Positions 1 through 11,341 of a stretch of 46,287 nucleotides of DNA are shown here, piece by piece (within the stretch, counting starts at the first letter, position 1; every line of letters begins with the position of its first letter). The translations under genes and the position numbers were made by a program. Source of the stretch: Plantago elongata (taxonomy: Eukaryota > Streptophyta > Magnoliopsida > Lamiales > Plantaginaceae); NCBI GenBank assembly GCA_036897095.1, contig JAYMSP010000585.1:1-46287 (forward strand), in the 5' to 3' direction. The notes beneath the pieces were generated by a model, which worked only from the letters and a program-made list of their open reading frames with translations, was not told the origin of the DNA and searched no databases.

Positions 1-1000
1 ATTCGATCTGCTACATTTACAAAGGGTCGATGAAACTCATAACATAGCAACCAGAATGAAACTGAGAGAAAGGTCGAGAAATTATTCAAATACCCAGCCC
101 AGAAATTGATTATAAATCGATCGAGAAGAGATCACCTACCGAAGAAGTCGATCGAAAGCGGAACGAAACTCTAAATCCGACTGGAGAGGTACGACTGCGG
201 TGGTGAAAGGCGAAGTCGGTGGTGCTGAGCGAAGGCAGTGGTCGACGGTGAGGGTGACGGCGTAGGTGGCGACACCAATTGACTGCGAAGTGGTGTTTCC
301 CGGTGGAGATGGTGGTGACGGTGGGCGATGGGTCGATGGTGGTGATGGTGGGTGAACGCGCGGTGGTGGTGGAAGTGAGGTGTGGCCGGAAGAGAGTGAG
401 AGGAGACAGCTATTTATAGCCGGATGTCGGCCGGTCTTCTTCCCTCTCCAGTTGACGCGTGGGCTGCCGCCTTTCCCATCTTCCGACACGTTTGGCTGAG
501 TCATCAAGGGGGTCAATTTACGTGGCGGTGGGGAAGCTTGGCGGAGAAGGAACTGGCGATTTGAGCGAATTGGACGGGTGGATCGGCTGGAGAAAACGAA
601 TTGAAGGAGAAGAAGAAAACGGGTTGAGGAAGAAGAGGGGAGACGGGAAGAAGAAGATGATTAGGGGGTATAATTGGTATTTTGCACATATATATATAGC
701 TTATTTCTTCTGGCCTCCAAACGGCTCGCAAATAAAATCCGGAAAAATGTAAAGTCGACTCTTTGGCGATATTTAAGTCGAACTAAAGTATAAAATTTAA
801 AATAAATATTTTTTTTATTATTTTTATTATTATTTTATTAATTCAATATCGAATATCCACATAACACTTATTCGGGATCAACCGGTAGACACGACCTAAC
901 CACTAATTTTTGAACTCAATTCGTCTCAAAATAAAATAATATATGTAATAACACGTATGTAATCGAACCTTAATCGGGTTCGGTTAATCGGGTCGTCACA
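1..1000 (-). mobile_element. LTR (partial, 5' part) of a long-LTR Ty3/gypsy-type retrotransposon
   Basis: Read on the - strand the segment begins at 1000 with TGTGACGACCCG, a typical start for long plant gypsy LTRs, and runs off the left edge. Its body is homologous, in opposite orientation, to 43766..46287. Shared blocks are an AT-rich stretch with 'ttaataaaataataa', a block around 'ccgtttggaggccagaagaa', the stretch before 'ttataccccc', and a C-rich leader with a TATAAATA box (here at about 412..419). The C-rich leader produces long proline/serine-rich reading frames on - (about 516..136) that I regard as non-coding. The insertion lies directly against the LINE remnant at 1001. The lineage (Tekay/Del-like) is inferred, because no PBS or coding part is visible. 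Confidence 0.6.
412..419 (-). promoter_or_regulatory. TATA box of the left LTR
   Basis: TATAAATA on the - strand, followed downstream by a CT-rich leader (TCTCCTCTCACTCTC). The matching position in the right-hand LTR copy is TATAAATA at 44382..44389, so the box is conserved between the two copies. It probably marks the U3/R boundary. Confidence 0.45.
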
Positions 1001-1866
1001 GTATCGCTTGCCAACTTGGTACCGTCTTCATAAACAGGAGGTCGTCGAAGATTTTGTTTGCCAATTATGTCTTCAGGATGACAAAACCACGATGCATATT
1101 CTATTGCATTGCCCTTGTTTTCGGCTGTTTCATCTCCAGTAACCGTGGATCAGGAAGCCTGGGTAAATCAGTAACTTGGCATGGAATAGAGCCATATTTG
1201 ATGGAAAAACCATTAACCAACTGGGTCTTATTGTACTCATGAGGGCTTACTTCCGTAATATCATGCCTCATTCAGTCAAGCTTCTGAATTCAGTGCAAGT
1301 GGCATCCGCCCCCACTTGGATTTATATGTGCCAACAAGGATGGTTCATCTTTGGGCAATCCGGGACATAGTAGCCTTGGATGTATTTTCAGGAGTCGGGA
1401 TGGAACCTTTTTAAGTGCAATTTATTCTTATATTGGTGTCACTGACAACAATGCGGCTGGGATTTGGGTGATACGCTCATACCTTGCCCATGCGAAAGAT
1501 CTTAACATAATAAAGCTTATTCAGGACGGTGCAAGCTCTAGTGGTTGACATTTGCCACGTGGCAAAGACTTTTGAAGATTTGAAGCTCCAATGTATCTAT
1601 CGTGAATCTAACTAAACTTCAGATCTTCTAGCACGTTTTAGAAGCTCTCGTTTAAGTTTAGAAGTAGTCTCCCACCCCAATAGTATGTACCCACCCTCTA
1701 GGAAGATGAATAGGGTGTGATATTTTGCCCCGTTGTGGCTACACGTATGTACGTATAAAGACTTGTCAGCGAAAATACTTTATATTGTGTCTTCACCGTC
1801 TGATCATGTACTGTATGATTTTTTGTTGTCTATGAAAGAATAGCTTCTTCTTGAAAAAGAAAAAAT
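1001..1866 (+). mobile_element. Decayed LINE (non-LTR retrotransposon) 3' fragment: zf-RVT plus RNase H
   Basis: From 1008 one frame reads a zf-RVT zinc-binding domain (LPTWYRLHKQE, then CQLC, then HILLHCPC), the domain found after reverse transcriptase in plant LINEs. About 1175 on, a shifted frame reads WNRAIFDGKTI. Further on come WHPPPLGFICANKDGSSLG and GCIFRSRDGTFL, the start of the RVT_3 RNase H domain. A further shift gives DICHVAKTF and CIYRESN-TSDLLAR, the end of the same domain. At least three frame changes and several stops show it is dead. It ends in an A-rich tail near 1852..1866. The 5' side is cut by the LTR ending at 1000. Confidence 0.8.
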
Positions 1867-2103
1867 ACTATTTTATTTTTTCAATTTCTTTAATTTATTC
1901 TTTTTTTATTTTTTATTATTGGAATTAAATTATACTCGTGATAACCAAGTCAACTCTGTCAACGTGAAATTATTAAACACCTAACACGGCCAAATTTGAT
2001 GACATGAGCATATTTTTTCTTCGATAAAATCAATGATGGGTGGGCGCAATGCTTCCATTGTATATTTGATAGATAATTATTTAATGGTTTTTGGTTTTTG
2101 GAG

Positions 2104-5100
2104 ATGACTGAGGAAGAAATGGGTAGGAGGATTGAAGAAGCAAAAGGTGATGATGAAATCAAGAATAAAAAAGAGGTTGGAGGTCTTAAAACCTTACCTT
2201 TCATTCTCGGTAAGTCATTCCATCTTAATTTTCATGTATTTTTAACTATTTTTTATCTAAACTTGAACTAGTACATAGTCTTGTTTAATACTAATTAGTT
2301 AGGTAGGGATGTATTGATTAAATATCTTCTCATCATAGATTATCAACTTAAATCCTTAAAATTTACTTACATATTGCAAGATTTCATTATCGGGGTAGGT
2401 TCTATAATTTTTCTTGGTCTAGTAATCAATTATTCATTTTCTCTCTTTCCATTTGATTATTGATTATGTCTCCCTCGACAAAATACGTATTCCCTACTCC
2501 TTAATTTCTTGCTCATTTCTTATAATTCTTTTTTAAACTGATAATTTTTTTATTAATAGCTCTTTATCGAATACAAGAGCATTAGTAATGCACCAAGCAA
2601 ACAGAAGGAGGGTACAAAAGACGTATGAAACCAAAAGAACAACCAAAACCAAGCCAAGAAGGCCAACACCCGAATAAACTATTACTAGGGTCTATGTTTA
2701 ACTATTTTTTCAGTTAGTTTTTCAGTTTCATGAGCTTTTCTTTTTGTAAAAAGACCTCGTTACGTGAACGTGCAGCTTTTCAAACAAACTAGCTGAAAAG
2801 TTAGCTGGTTTGAGAAGCTAACCAAGTTAGCTTGTTGAGTAAAAAAGCTATATAACCAACTACCAGCTAACATTCAAACTTTTTCAGCTACCATCTACAT
2901 TTTCAGTTAGTTTTGCTAAACATGACCCCAACAACCTGGGAAAAAAAGCATAATTGAACTCAACATATCAAGAAAATGAATTTGATTTTGAATTAGCATT
3001 ATAATTGAATTTTTATTGACCCAACATCATTGAACCCAACATCTCAATTCTCAAACCATTTCTTTACCAACCTACAAATTTAATATACATATTTACAATT
3101 TTATACCATCTAGTAATTTTAACAATTGAACTATAATTTAATTACGATTCATTAATTCACCAAAATTCAAATGAATTAATTACATTTCCTTGCCAAACAG
3201 AATCTTATAACCGATTCCAAAATGATACTCAATCCCCTCCCTTACTAAAATTCATGTACACATTTTAAGGTGTGTGTGTATATATATAATAGAGGATATA
3301 AATTATTAATTTGGAAATCAAATTCATGATATTTTAGGTATAGGATCTCTTAGATTGCCACTCAACTACAAATATTTTGACATTTAAATAGTATGATTAA
3401 GAAGTTTAAATTGAAACATTATAAAATAGAATGTCAAAGGTTTTATTTGGAATTAATGGATGAAATATATGAGAATGAAATATCGATCGAATGATATCGT
3501 AATTTAGTATGTTGTCCTCTTATAAAATAGTTGAATAGATGATAAATTAATTAATATTTACATTACTGTATAAATAAATTAATTAATAAGTTAGGTGAAT
3601 ATTAAATGTAATAATCATAAAAATAAAATAGCTATCTATTTTTTTTTTCAGAACCAAATCGAAGGTATTCATTCCACCTAAAAATAAGAAAGTTCAAACT
3701 GTCTAACGAAATAGTTTATGAGCTAGCAAGTTCTTAACTCGCAGAATAAAATCTAAGCTAAAGAAACTAAAGAAAGACGCTGAAAACTTAATGTCTGATA
3801 AAAATATTAAAAATTAAATTACATAATGTTTATAATGTACTCCCTCGTTCCGAATTTATCTTTCTGTGGGACGGACATACATTTTAATAAAAAGTTAAAT
3901 AAAATAGAAAAGATAAAGTATGAAAATTATTAAATAAAGTAGGAGAATGGTGATAAAGTAGAAAAAATAATGATTAAAGTATGAGATAAAATGTATAAAG
4001 TAAGAATATAAATTTTTTAATTAAAAGATAAGAAAATGAATATAATATGAATGGATAGAATAGTTAGAATGTAATATCGATGGAAAATAATAATTCATTG
4101 AGTTGGTTAACTATTGGTAAAGAGAACTTACGTGGTCAATTTAGTTTGACATCTAGGCATATTTGTAATCTAGTACTCCTGGTTTTTGTTTTCTTGTGCT
4201 TGAATTTCTACAGAGAAGACAAAAATAATTATTAAGGTGGACCAAATTATAAAAATTATAATTATAAATTGATTTTCCAGAGACCTGCTGTAGCGTTTAC
4301 TCAACGTTTGCAACTTGCAATATACTATCCGTCTCAGTTCAGGGGCCGAAATTAACATTTGAAATTACATAGGTATCTTTCCTAAACAAAAATATTCTTC
4401 TAATTTTACATAGATCTAATTTAAAAAAAGTATGAAAAACACATATAAAAGTTTCCTTTTTAAAAATATATGTGGTGCTTTAGCCCCACTTGGGCAAGTA
4501 TAACTTTGTCACTGAGTTCATGAGAGTGGTTGTGATGTCGGTCGTGGACCAACACAAGCTGGTCATTTCTATATACTTTTTTACTATGTACTTTTTATTT
4601 AATTATATAATTAATAATGTACAAATTTAAAAGTTCTACCAGTTTTCATAATTTTGATTTTTTACAAATAAAAATCATTCTTCACTATATTTGAGTATTT
4701 TAAACGACTTTTAAACTCGTATTTGAACTTGAATAAAATAAATTCTAAAACGAATTTTAAGAATGTAAATTTTTAATTATAACTTCTAAACACTTTTATA
4801 ATATGTTAAATATGTTTTTTAAACAGTATTTATGGTCGTTGGACGATTTATTGAACATGATTTTTTCTGACGATCATGGTTTATCATAACCTATTGGAAA
4901 TGGTATAATACCCACCTACTCCAATACACATCTTTACATAAAGTATATAAATAAGTGTAATAAAGCATGAATTAAATTGAATAAAAGTATAAAAAATATT
5001 AATAAAACACAATTAATAGTAAATAAAGTAGGAAATATATTTCTATTAAAAAATTGTATATTATTAAGATGCCACAAAATGAAAAGTATGAAGTTAGAAT

Positions 5101-8100
5101 TCGGAAACAGAAGGGGTATAATGCACATGATATTATGCAGATACAACTTGTAAGGTAACATGAGTCATTGTTGCAATTTTTGTGAGTGGATGAGCTTTCA
5201 ATGTATTGATTAATTGGTCCCAACATATCGAAAACAAACATTTTGTGTAGTGCGAATATTATTGTTGAAACGATTTGCACTTGACTTATTAAGTCACTAA
5301 AATCAGTATATGGTGTGATCATTTGATCAACGCATGAATGTGCTATGTCATTCTTTACATGAGAATTTGTATCCTTTGTACTAAAATGTGTGTTTAGAGA
5401 GCTAAGGAATAAAAAAGAAATCAGAAAATTCTAATTCTGGAGAAAATCTGAAAGCTTTTTGTAGTGAGCCCCTACTAAAATTAAGATCCCCGCAGTCATC
5501 GACAACACTTGTAACGTCTGAAAGAGCCTGTATTTTTTTACTTAATATATCAAAGTTAAAGTCTTAAAGAAGGAAAGATTTTTCTTAAAATATAAAAATG
5601 TCAAAGTTGATTGTGATTTTGGGGTTTTAGCAGTTTGAACGGCTGAGTTTCTTAAAAAAACGTCGAAATATAAAATATTTATTATACTTTTAATAGTTTA
5701 TGTTATAATTTTAAGTTGTTATATTGAAAATTTCATTTATAATTTTAACATATTTTTTTAATATTTTAACAGATTATAAGATGATTTTCAATGCTTTGAT
5801 AATATATATTTGAATTTTAATTTTAATCTTATTTGTTAATTTTCAAACATATAGTGTGATGGTTTTAATGACCTACATGATATTTTTATGCTGACTTGTT
5901 ATATTTTTAAGTGACAATCTAATACCTTAAACAACAATCAAACAAGTCTAAAAGTTCTAGAAAAACCATTCAAACAACAATAAGCTACTTGAACGTTTAG
6001 TCATCCAAATATTTTGAAACATCTATTCTCGTAGAAAAAAATTACAGTAAGTGTTCATCAGGCATTTTTGACACAAATGCATTTTCTTGTTAAAATAAAC
6101 TTTTTTTTTCAATCAAAACTTCAACTTTCTATCTCTTATTGCATGTGATTGTTGCTTCAATACTACATTGGTAATTTTGAGAGACCTATCATTCAACTTG
6201 AAATCATCATCATACCTGCATAAAACATTCATTAACTTGGGTAAAACCATAACAACTCTCATTATAACTATCATATCGGTACTTAAAAACAAAGAAGAAA
6301 TGTGTAACACATGCTAAAAATAGTAGTGTCAATGTATAAAACAATAACAGTGCGTTATAAAACTATAACAAAGCAGTAACACGCAACACAAGCTAAAAAA
6401 CAATGACATTAATATATAAAATCACAAATGTGCCACTTAAAACTATAGCAAAATATTTGCATAAAAATTAAATCATAAATATTTCGACGAAGCTAAAACA
6501 CTAACATTGATGCTTAAAATTACAACAATACGTCTTATGACTATAAAATATGCGCTAAAAGCAATAACATACAACTACTTGAAATAAGATAAGTATAGCA
6601 ATATTAAAGTGCATCTTCAAATCACAAACACACCTTTTAAAACTATAATTAAGCATATTTACATGCAACACAAGTTAAAAATAACAATATTGATGCTTAA
6701 CTCATAATCGTGCATCTCAAAACCATAATAATGCCTTTTAAAACTATAATAAAGTATTTTTAAAATTCAAATTACACCATAGGTTAAGAATACATACATT
6801 GTTGGTTAAATCTATGATAGATCTTAAAACTATAACGTTTGCATTAAATCAATAATAGGAAGAAACATTCAACACGACCTCTAAAAACGACAATGTTAGT
6901 ACTTAAAACCTTAATAGTATATTTTGAAACTATAACAATATATCGTACAACTATGACAAAACATTTGCAACCAGATGCTTGCTACTTCAAATAACAATAA
7001 TAGGTCTGAAAACTACAACAACAATATTGAAAACTATAACAAACTGAAACATTAAATAGAAGATAAAACCATAACAACGATACTTACAAGTATAACACTG
7101 ACTCTTAAAACCATAACAAATCACTAGATTACGAAATTCAATTTTCATTTTACGAATTTCAGATCTAAAACCAGATATGGAAATATGAGATCGTAAAATC
7201 AACGAAAAACGACCGCTAAAAGGTAAAATTTCACTTCCGATTAAGATTTTAATGAAAAAAGAAAGATGAATTTGTTGATTTGAACATTTTAACAATTGAA
7301 TTCGAAAATTCCAGTGGAGGTAAGGTCCAGCCTAAATCGGTGAAACTAGAGAGATAGAGAGAGAAATTGATCGATAGATTCGATTGCTCTGGCGGAGTGA
7401 GGCCGGCAATGTTTCCGATCTTTGATGGAGGGAGAGGGGGAAGGGAGAAAGAGGGGTATGGATGTTTCTCTCTCTAGGATTTTTGTAGAGAGAGGAAGAT
7501 TGTTGAATTTTATGGATTATTGTGAGAAATCGTATTGTTATTGGGATTTATACAAAAGAATAATAACCGATTTTTTAGTGTTTCTGACCGGTTCTTTATT
7601 GTGAAATCGAATTTTCTTATACATTAAAAAAATCTTCCTTTTAACTATACTTAATCTACATCAAACTAAATGTGTGTTTTAACTACATGGGAATTGACAC
7701 ACTTCTCTTCAATAGGAATTTTATGACGTGGATTGTAGTATAAAATATAACTAAGCAGATAGAAACTAAATTAAACTGAATGAATTTACAATTGAAGAGA
7801 ACAAAGTCCAAGGCCATATTTGATTTGTCTGAACATAACTGAAAATAGCATATTTGAATTGAAATTAATTGAACTTATTTGTAGTAAAAAAGTAATAAAA
7901 GATTTTTGAACTAAATTAAATGAAATTAATAGTTTATCATATGAATATAGAATATAGTCCGATAGATTTAATGATTTGTTCACATGCAGGAAATGAAATG
8001 TGCGAGAGATTTGGAGCATCAGGATTTCATGCAAACCTGATAACATACCTGACAGAGATATTGAATTTGCCTCTTGTTAAAGCGTCCAACACGATCACCA

Positions 8101-10958
8101 ATTTTGATGGTACTGCTGCTTTGACCCCGATCATCGGTGCATTCCTAGCTGATTCCTTTGCTGGAAGATATCCCACCATTATTGCCGGTTCATTAATCTA
8201 CCTCATGGTATATCTCACTCTTTTTGTTGTTTACTTTCAAGGAATATTATACTAGATCGTAAAATTTGTGACATAATTGGAAGCAAGATAAAAGCCAATC
8301 TAACATGTATGTAAGTTAATAAATACAATCATAAAACAACTATCGAAAAGAGTTATAAACTCAAAGTCATGGATTAATAACCAAAAGACATGTTAACGTT
8401 GAAGGTCGGATAAGCCCACTCAACTGCTTGAGTCTTCACTTTGAAAATTTATTTCTCTCTATTAAGGTCCGCTTAGATGCTCAACATACGTTTTCGAAGT
8501 TTATATAGTACGTAACACACCAACCACTAATCGATCACCGACCTTTTGATGTGACATTGTTAAATCTATGACTCTCTATTGCTTATGTCAAAACTTTCCA
8601 AGGTTCGTGCTCTACGTCTGGAAGATCTACAAATCCATGTTGCTTATGTTGCATGGTTGTCGTCATCTTGAGTGCCGTAAGGTGTTGGGTTAAGTCCCGC
8701 AATGAGTGTAACCCTCATGTTTAGCTGCCATCGTTTAGTTTGGAACTCTCAATAGACCGTAGGAGAAAGGTGAGGATGAAAGTCATCATGCCCCTTATGC
8801 CTGGGCGACATATGTTAGCATGGAATACTCTCCAAACAATATGATGGTCTGAATATACTAATACATGTCCTTCCCACAAACTTTCTTTTTACGTGTGCAT
8901 ACATCAGGATACTGTCTAGTTGGTCTTTGCTCAAGAACAGGTACACGTAACTTTGTTGTTAATGAGTTTCTAGAAATATATGTGCACTTTATTGGTATGG
9001 GTACCATTTTATTCACCTTTTTTATATTTTGTGAGATCCACGTCGCACCTTGCACTGCCCACCCCCTTGCGGGTTATAGATTGATTCATCCTCAATATCA
9101 TTTGTAACGATCCGATCACTAATCAATCGAGATCTCATCATTTAGATCGATGATGTTACTAGTGGATTGCTCTTTGAGTAATATGTATGGTCCAACTGTA
9201 CCAACACACAATTACACACGTACTTCTCATTTGATCATCTAGTATAGTGTTCACTTTAATACCGAATCCATTTATTATCTCAACTTAATTCAAGTATACT
9301 CATTTAAATTTTAATACTAGTTAAGCAGTTGGCTACTTTCCCTGATCCATAATTGTATGTGTCAGGGAATGATCATTATCACCGTATCATCGGCCTTGCA
9401 CAGGCTCCGGCCACCTCCATGTCCGACAAAGGTTAATTGCCAAGAAGCTTCCACAATGCAGCTATGGATTTTGTACGCTGGGCTCATCTTGACTTCGTTA
9501 GGTCTGGGAGGTATGAGGCCTTGTGTGGTAACATTTGCAGCAGATCAATTCGACATGAGAAAAGCTAAAGTAGAGTCAAGAAGATGGAACTTGTTCAATT
9601 GGTTTTACTTTTGCATTGGTGTAGCTTCTTTACTAGCTCTAACCATTGTTGTTTATATCCAAGATTATGTATCTTGGACTTGGGGTCTTGGCATCCCAAC
9701 TATAGCCATGGCTTTATCCCTTGTCCTTTTCGTTATTGGATCTCGCTGGTACAATAAAATCAAACCGCCTGGAAGTCCATTCGTCAGAGTCGCACAGGTC
9801 ATAGTCGCTGCCATAAGGAAACGGAAAGTCCATCCCGGTGTCCTGTATCAAAACAAAGAGCTTGATGCTAATATATCTACTAATGGGACACTTTTGCACT
9901 CAGATCAGTTCAAGTAAGTTCCAAATGCATGCATGCTTAATTTTTCGTCCAGCATACAGATATATCTGCACATTGACAAACAGTTGAACAAAATTGTTCT
10001 GCCTACGCCTACACACTAGCTATTACTTGTATTATGACACTTCAAGTGCTCTCTGACTAGGTGGTTCGATCGAGCAGCTATAAAGGGGGACGACAATGAT
10101 AATCTTGAAGCAAACGACCCGAACTTGTGGAGGTTAGCTACAGTTCACAGAGTAGAGGAAGTGAAAAGCATGATTAGGATGTTACCTATATGGGCTGCAA
10201 CCATATTACACGTAGCTTCACAATCCCATCTTAACAGCTTCGCCATTCAACAAGCTAGAAGCATGAACCGCTACTTATCACCATCTTTCGAAATCCCACC
10301 AGCTTCTATGGCCATCTTCAAAGTCCTAACACTACTAATATGCCTCCCTCTATACGAGCGCCTTTTTGTTCCCTTTATACGCAGATTTACTAAAAACCCC
10401 GTAGGAATCACAACCCTACAAAGAATGGGAGTAGGATTTGCCTTAAACATTATAGCCACTATTGTTTCCGCACTAGTAGAAACCAAGAGAAAATCAGTAG
10501 CTGCAGATCATAACCTTTTGGATCACCCCACGGAGATTATCCCAATAAGCGTGTTCTGGTTGGTGCCTCAGAATGTGCTCCATGGGTTAAGTGATGTTTA
10601 TATGATTGTTGGGCATATGGAGTTCTTGTATGATCAATCGCCGGAGAGCATGAGAACCACTGGGGCTGCCCTGTACTGGCTATCCATAGCCATTGCCAAC
10701 TATCTCAGCACATTCATGGTATCTATGGTGCACAAGTATACTGGAACTGGAAGCAATACAAACTGGCTACCAGACCGGAACCTCAACCGAGGGCACCTGG
10801 ATAGCTACTATTGGCTGACGACAGGAGTGCAATTTGTGAATTTAGTATATTATCTCATATGTGCAAGCCTGTATGTATACAAACCAATTCAGGAGATAAC
10901 TGATCAGACTCTCATCATTGCTGAAGATGATGATGAACCTGCAGGTGCTGCTTCTTGA
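2104..10958 (+). CDS. NRT1/PTR FAMILY (NPF) transporter, NPF3-like, four exons
   Basis: Exons: 2104..2209, 7990..8207, 9366..9913 and 10061..10958 (TGA). All three introns are GT-AG and phases match, giving 1770 nt and 589 aa, the usual NPF length. NPF proteins are 12-helix plasma-membrane or tonoplast H+ symporters for nitrate, peptides or hormones. Residues 38-42 are EMCER, the ExxER proton-coupling motif. Other family signatures are NTITNFDGTAALTPIIGAF and ADSFAGRYPTI (exon 2), RPPPCP and GGMRPCVVTFAADQFD (exon 3), and WRLATVHRVEEVKSMIRMLP, GHMEFLYDQSPESMR and NWLPDRNLNRG (exon 4). The C-terminal half resembles Arabidopsis NPF3.1 as I remember it, a gibberellin/nitrite transporter. Substrate cannot be read from sequence. 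Odd points are the 5.8-kb first intron full of repeats and a plastid rDNA scrap in intron 2. The frame is intact, so I expect a functional gene. It is convergent with MSH2. Confidence 0.93.
2688..2929. mobile_element. MITE with GGGTC(T/A)ATGTTTA termini
   Basis: The left end reads GGGTCTATGTTTAAC and the right end, reverse-complemented, reads GGGGTCATGTTTAGC, so the ends form imperfect terminal inverted repeats about 240 bp apart. Subterminal AGCTAGC/AGCTGAAAAG-type motifs recur on both sides, typical of small hAT-like MITEs. A related end (GGCTCTATTTAGCC, then AGCTAAAAAGCTAGC) is seen at 45361 inside the right-hand LTR. Target duplications are not clear. No coding capacity. Confidence 0.55.
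3837..4080. mobile_element. Stowaway-type MITE fragment (Tc1/mariner)
   Basis: Starts with TACTCCCTCGTTCCGAATTT, one mismatch from the classic TACTCCCTCCGTCCC Stowaway terminus, followed by 'gggacggacatacatttta'. The interior is rich in 'ataaagta', as in asterid Stowaways. I cannot find the opposite terminus, so this looks like a fragment; the right limit is approximate. Confidence 0.55.
4580..4860. repeat. Interspersed repeat related to the element at 29688..30219
   Basis: The stretch about 4775..4825 ('cttctaaacacttttataatatgttaaatatgttt...') matches the interior of the element near 30055..30100 ('aaacactcttacaatatattaaacatgttt...') in the same orientation, with AT-rich flanks of similar composition. 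I read it as a decayed copy or fragment of the same non-autonomous family. Ends are not defined here. Confidence 0.35.
4914..5118. mobile_element. Degenerate Stowaway-like MITE
   Basis: The left part reads CCTACTCCAATACACATC. The right part reads 'cggaaacagaaggggta', resembling a decayed GGGACGGAGGGAGTA terminus. Between them is the typical 'aaataaagtaggaaatatattt...aagatgccacaaaatg' interior. Both ends are diverged, so family assignment is tentative. Confidence 0.35.
6300..7120. repeat. Diverged tandem repeat, period about 80 bp
   Basis: Units share the order 'gcaacacaagctaaaaa', 'caataacattgatgctta', 'aaatcacaatagtgc', 'cttaaaactataacaaag'. Recognisable starts occur near 6303, 6383, 6490 and 6662, with further decayed units to about 7110 (for example 'cttaaaaccataacaaatc'). 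Units are 20-30 percent diverged by eye, and some spacings are multiples of the period. No reading frame persists. It lies in NPF intron 1 and may be a subterminal array of a transposon or an old minisatellite. Confidence 0.5.
8208..9365 (+). other. Intron 2 of the NPF gene (1158 bp)
   Basis: The donor GTATAT at 8208 follows codon ATG, and the acceptor CAG ends at 9365; phase 0 on both sides. It contains the plastid-derived fragment at 8648..8823. I recognise nothing else in it. Confidence 0.8.
8648..8823 (+). pseudogene. Nuclear plastid DNA (NUPT): fragment of plastid 16S rRNA gene (rrn16)
   Basis: The stretch contains GTTGGGTTAAGTCCCGC, followed by diverged AATGAGTGTAACCCTCATGTT, then TTAGCTGCCATCGTTTAG, AAAGTCATCATGCCCCTTAT and GCCTGGGCGACATATGTTA. 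These are the 16S rRNA region around helices 34-41. 'GTGCCGTAAGGTG' and 'CATGCCCCTTATGCC' are the plastid rather than mitochondrial or bacterial version. Many differences are C-to-T or G-to-A (AATGAGTGTAA for AACGAGCGCAA), as expected after deamination of methylated cytosine. Two deletions remove parts of the 'ACTGCCGGTGATAAGCC' and 'GACGTCAAG' segments. It is an old, dead insertion inside a transporter intron. Confidence 0.88.
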
Positions 10959-11341
10959 TCACTGTTGTTTGTGCTTGGTCTAAAATATTGGTTATAAATT
11001 GCCTTTGTGCATTATGCTACTACTTAACAACTTCAATCCAACTGTCCGGAGTCCGGCCTTGTACATGGATTGACAGCATGAATGAAACGTGAAACTGTAA
11101 CATCTTGACAAAATTCAGAGAAAAACTACATGGCAGATAATTATCTAACATCAATGACATGTGACAACCATGCATCGTTGTGAAACAGTGAAATAAACAT
11201 AATAACTGAAGTCATCCATGGACACAAAAATGGAAGGTTTCTGATCAAAAGTTCTCTTCCTGTACTCGAAAGGGTTAAAATTAGAACATCTGCTTCACAT
11301 GCTATCAGCTCAGGGACCAAAAATTTTACAAACTGCACTAT
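10959..11341. other. Convergent intergenic region between NPF and MSH2 stops
   Basis: These 383 bp must hold both 3' UTRs and polyadenylation signals, since the NPF gene (+) and MSH2 (-) end on either side. No gene, repeat or clear AATAAA is seen; 'aatgaaac' near 11080 is a weak candidate. The transcripts may overlap at their 3' ends. Confidence 0.6.

Larger units (their letters stand above)
2210..7989 (+). other. Intron 1 of the NPF gene (5780 bp)
   Basis: The donor GTAAGT at 2210 follows codon CTC plus one G, and the acceptor CAG ends at 7989. The intron is AT-rich and holds MITE fragments, a diverged tandem repeat (6300..7120) and a GA/CT-rich island around 7330..7500. I see no conserved coding domain in it. 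The short reading frames on either strand are low-complexity and not credible. Most of its excess length is accounted for by insertions. Confidence 0.85.

Noticed and set aside
136..516. 126-codon Pro/Ser-rich frame on -
   Set aside because: Low-complexity translation of the LTR leader; the homologous right-hand copy does not preserve the frame.
4999..5322. 107-codon - frame in NPF intron 1
   Set aside because: AT-rich chance frame across a Stowaway-like MITE; no domain.
6300..7120. CRISPR-like array
   Set aside because: Units are diverged throughout with no alternation of constant repeats and unique spacers, and this is plant nuclear DNA.
8648..8823. Functional rRNA gene
   Set aside because: Only a short diverged piece with deletions, inside an intron; it cannot make a ribosomal RNA.
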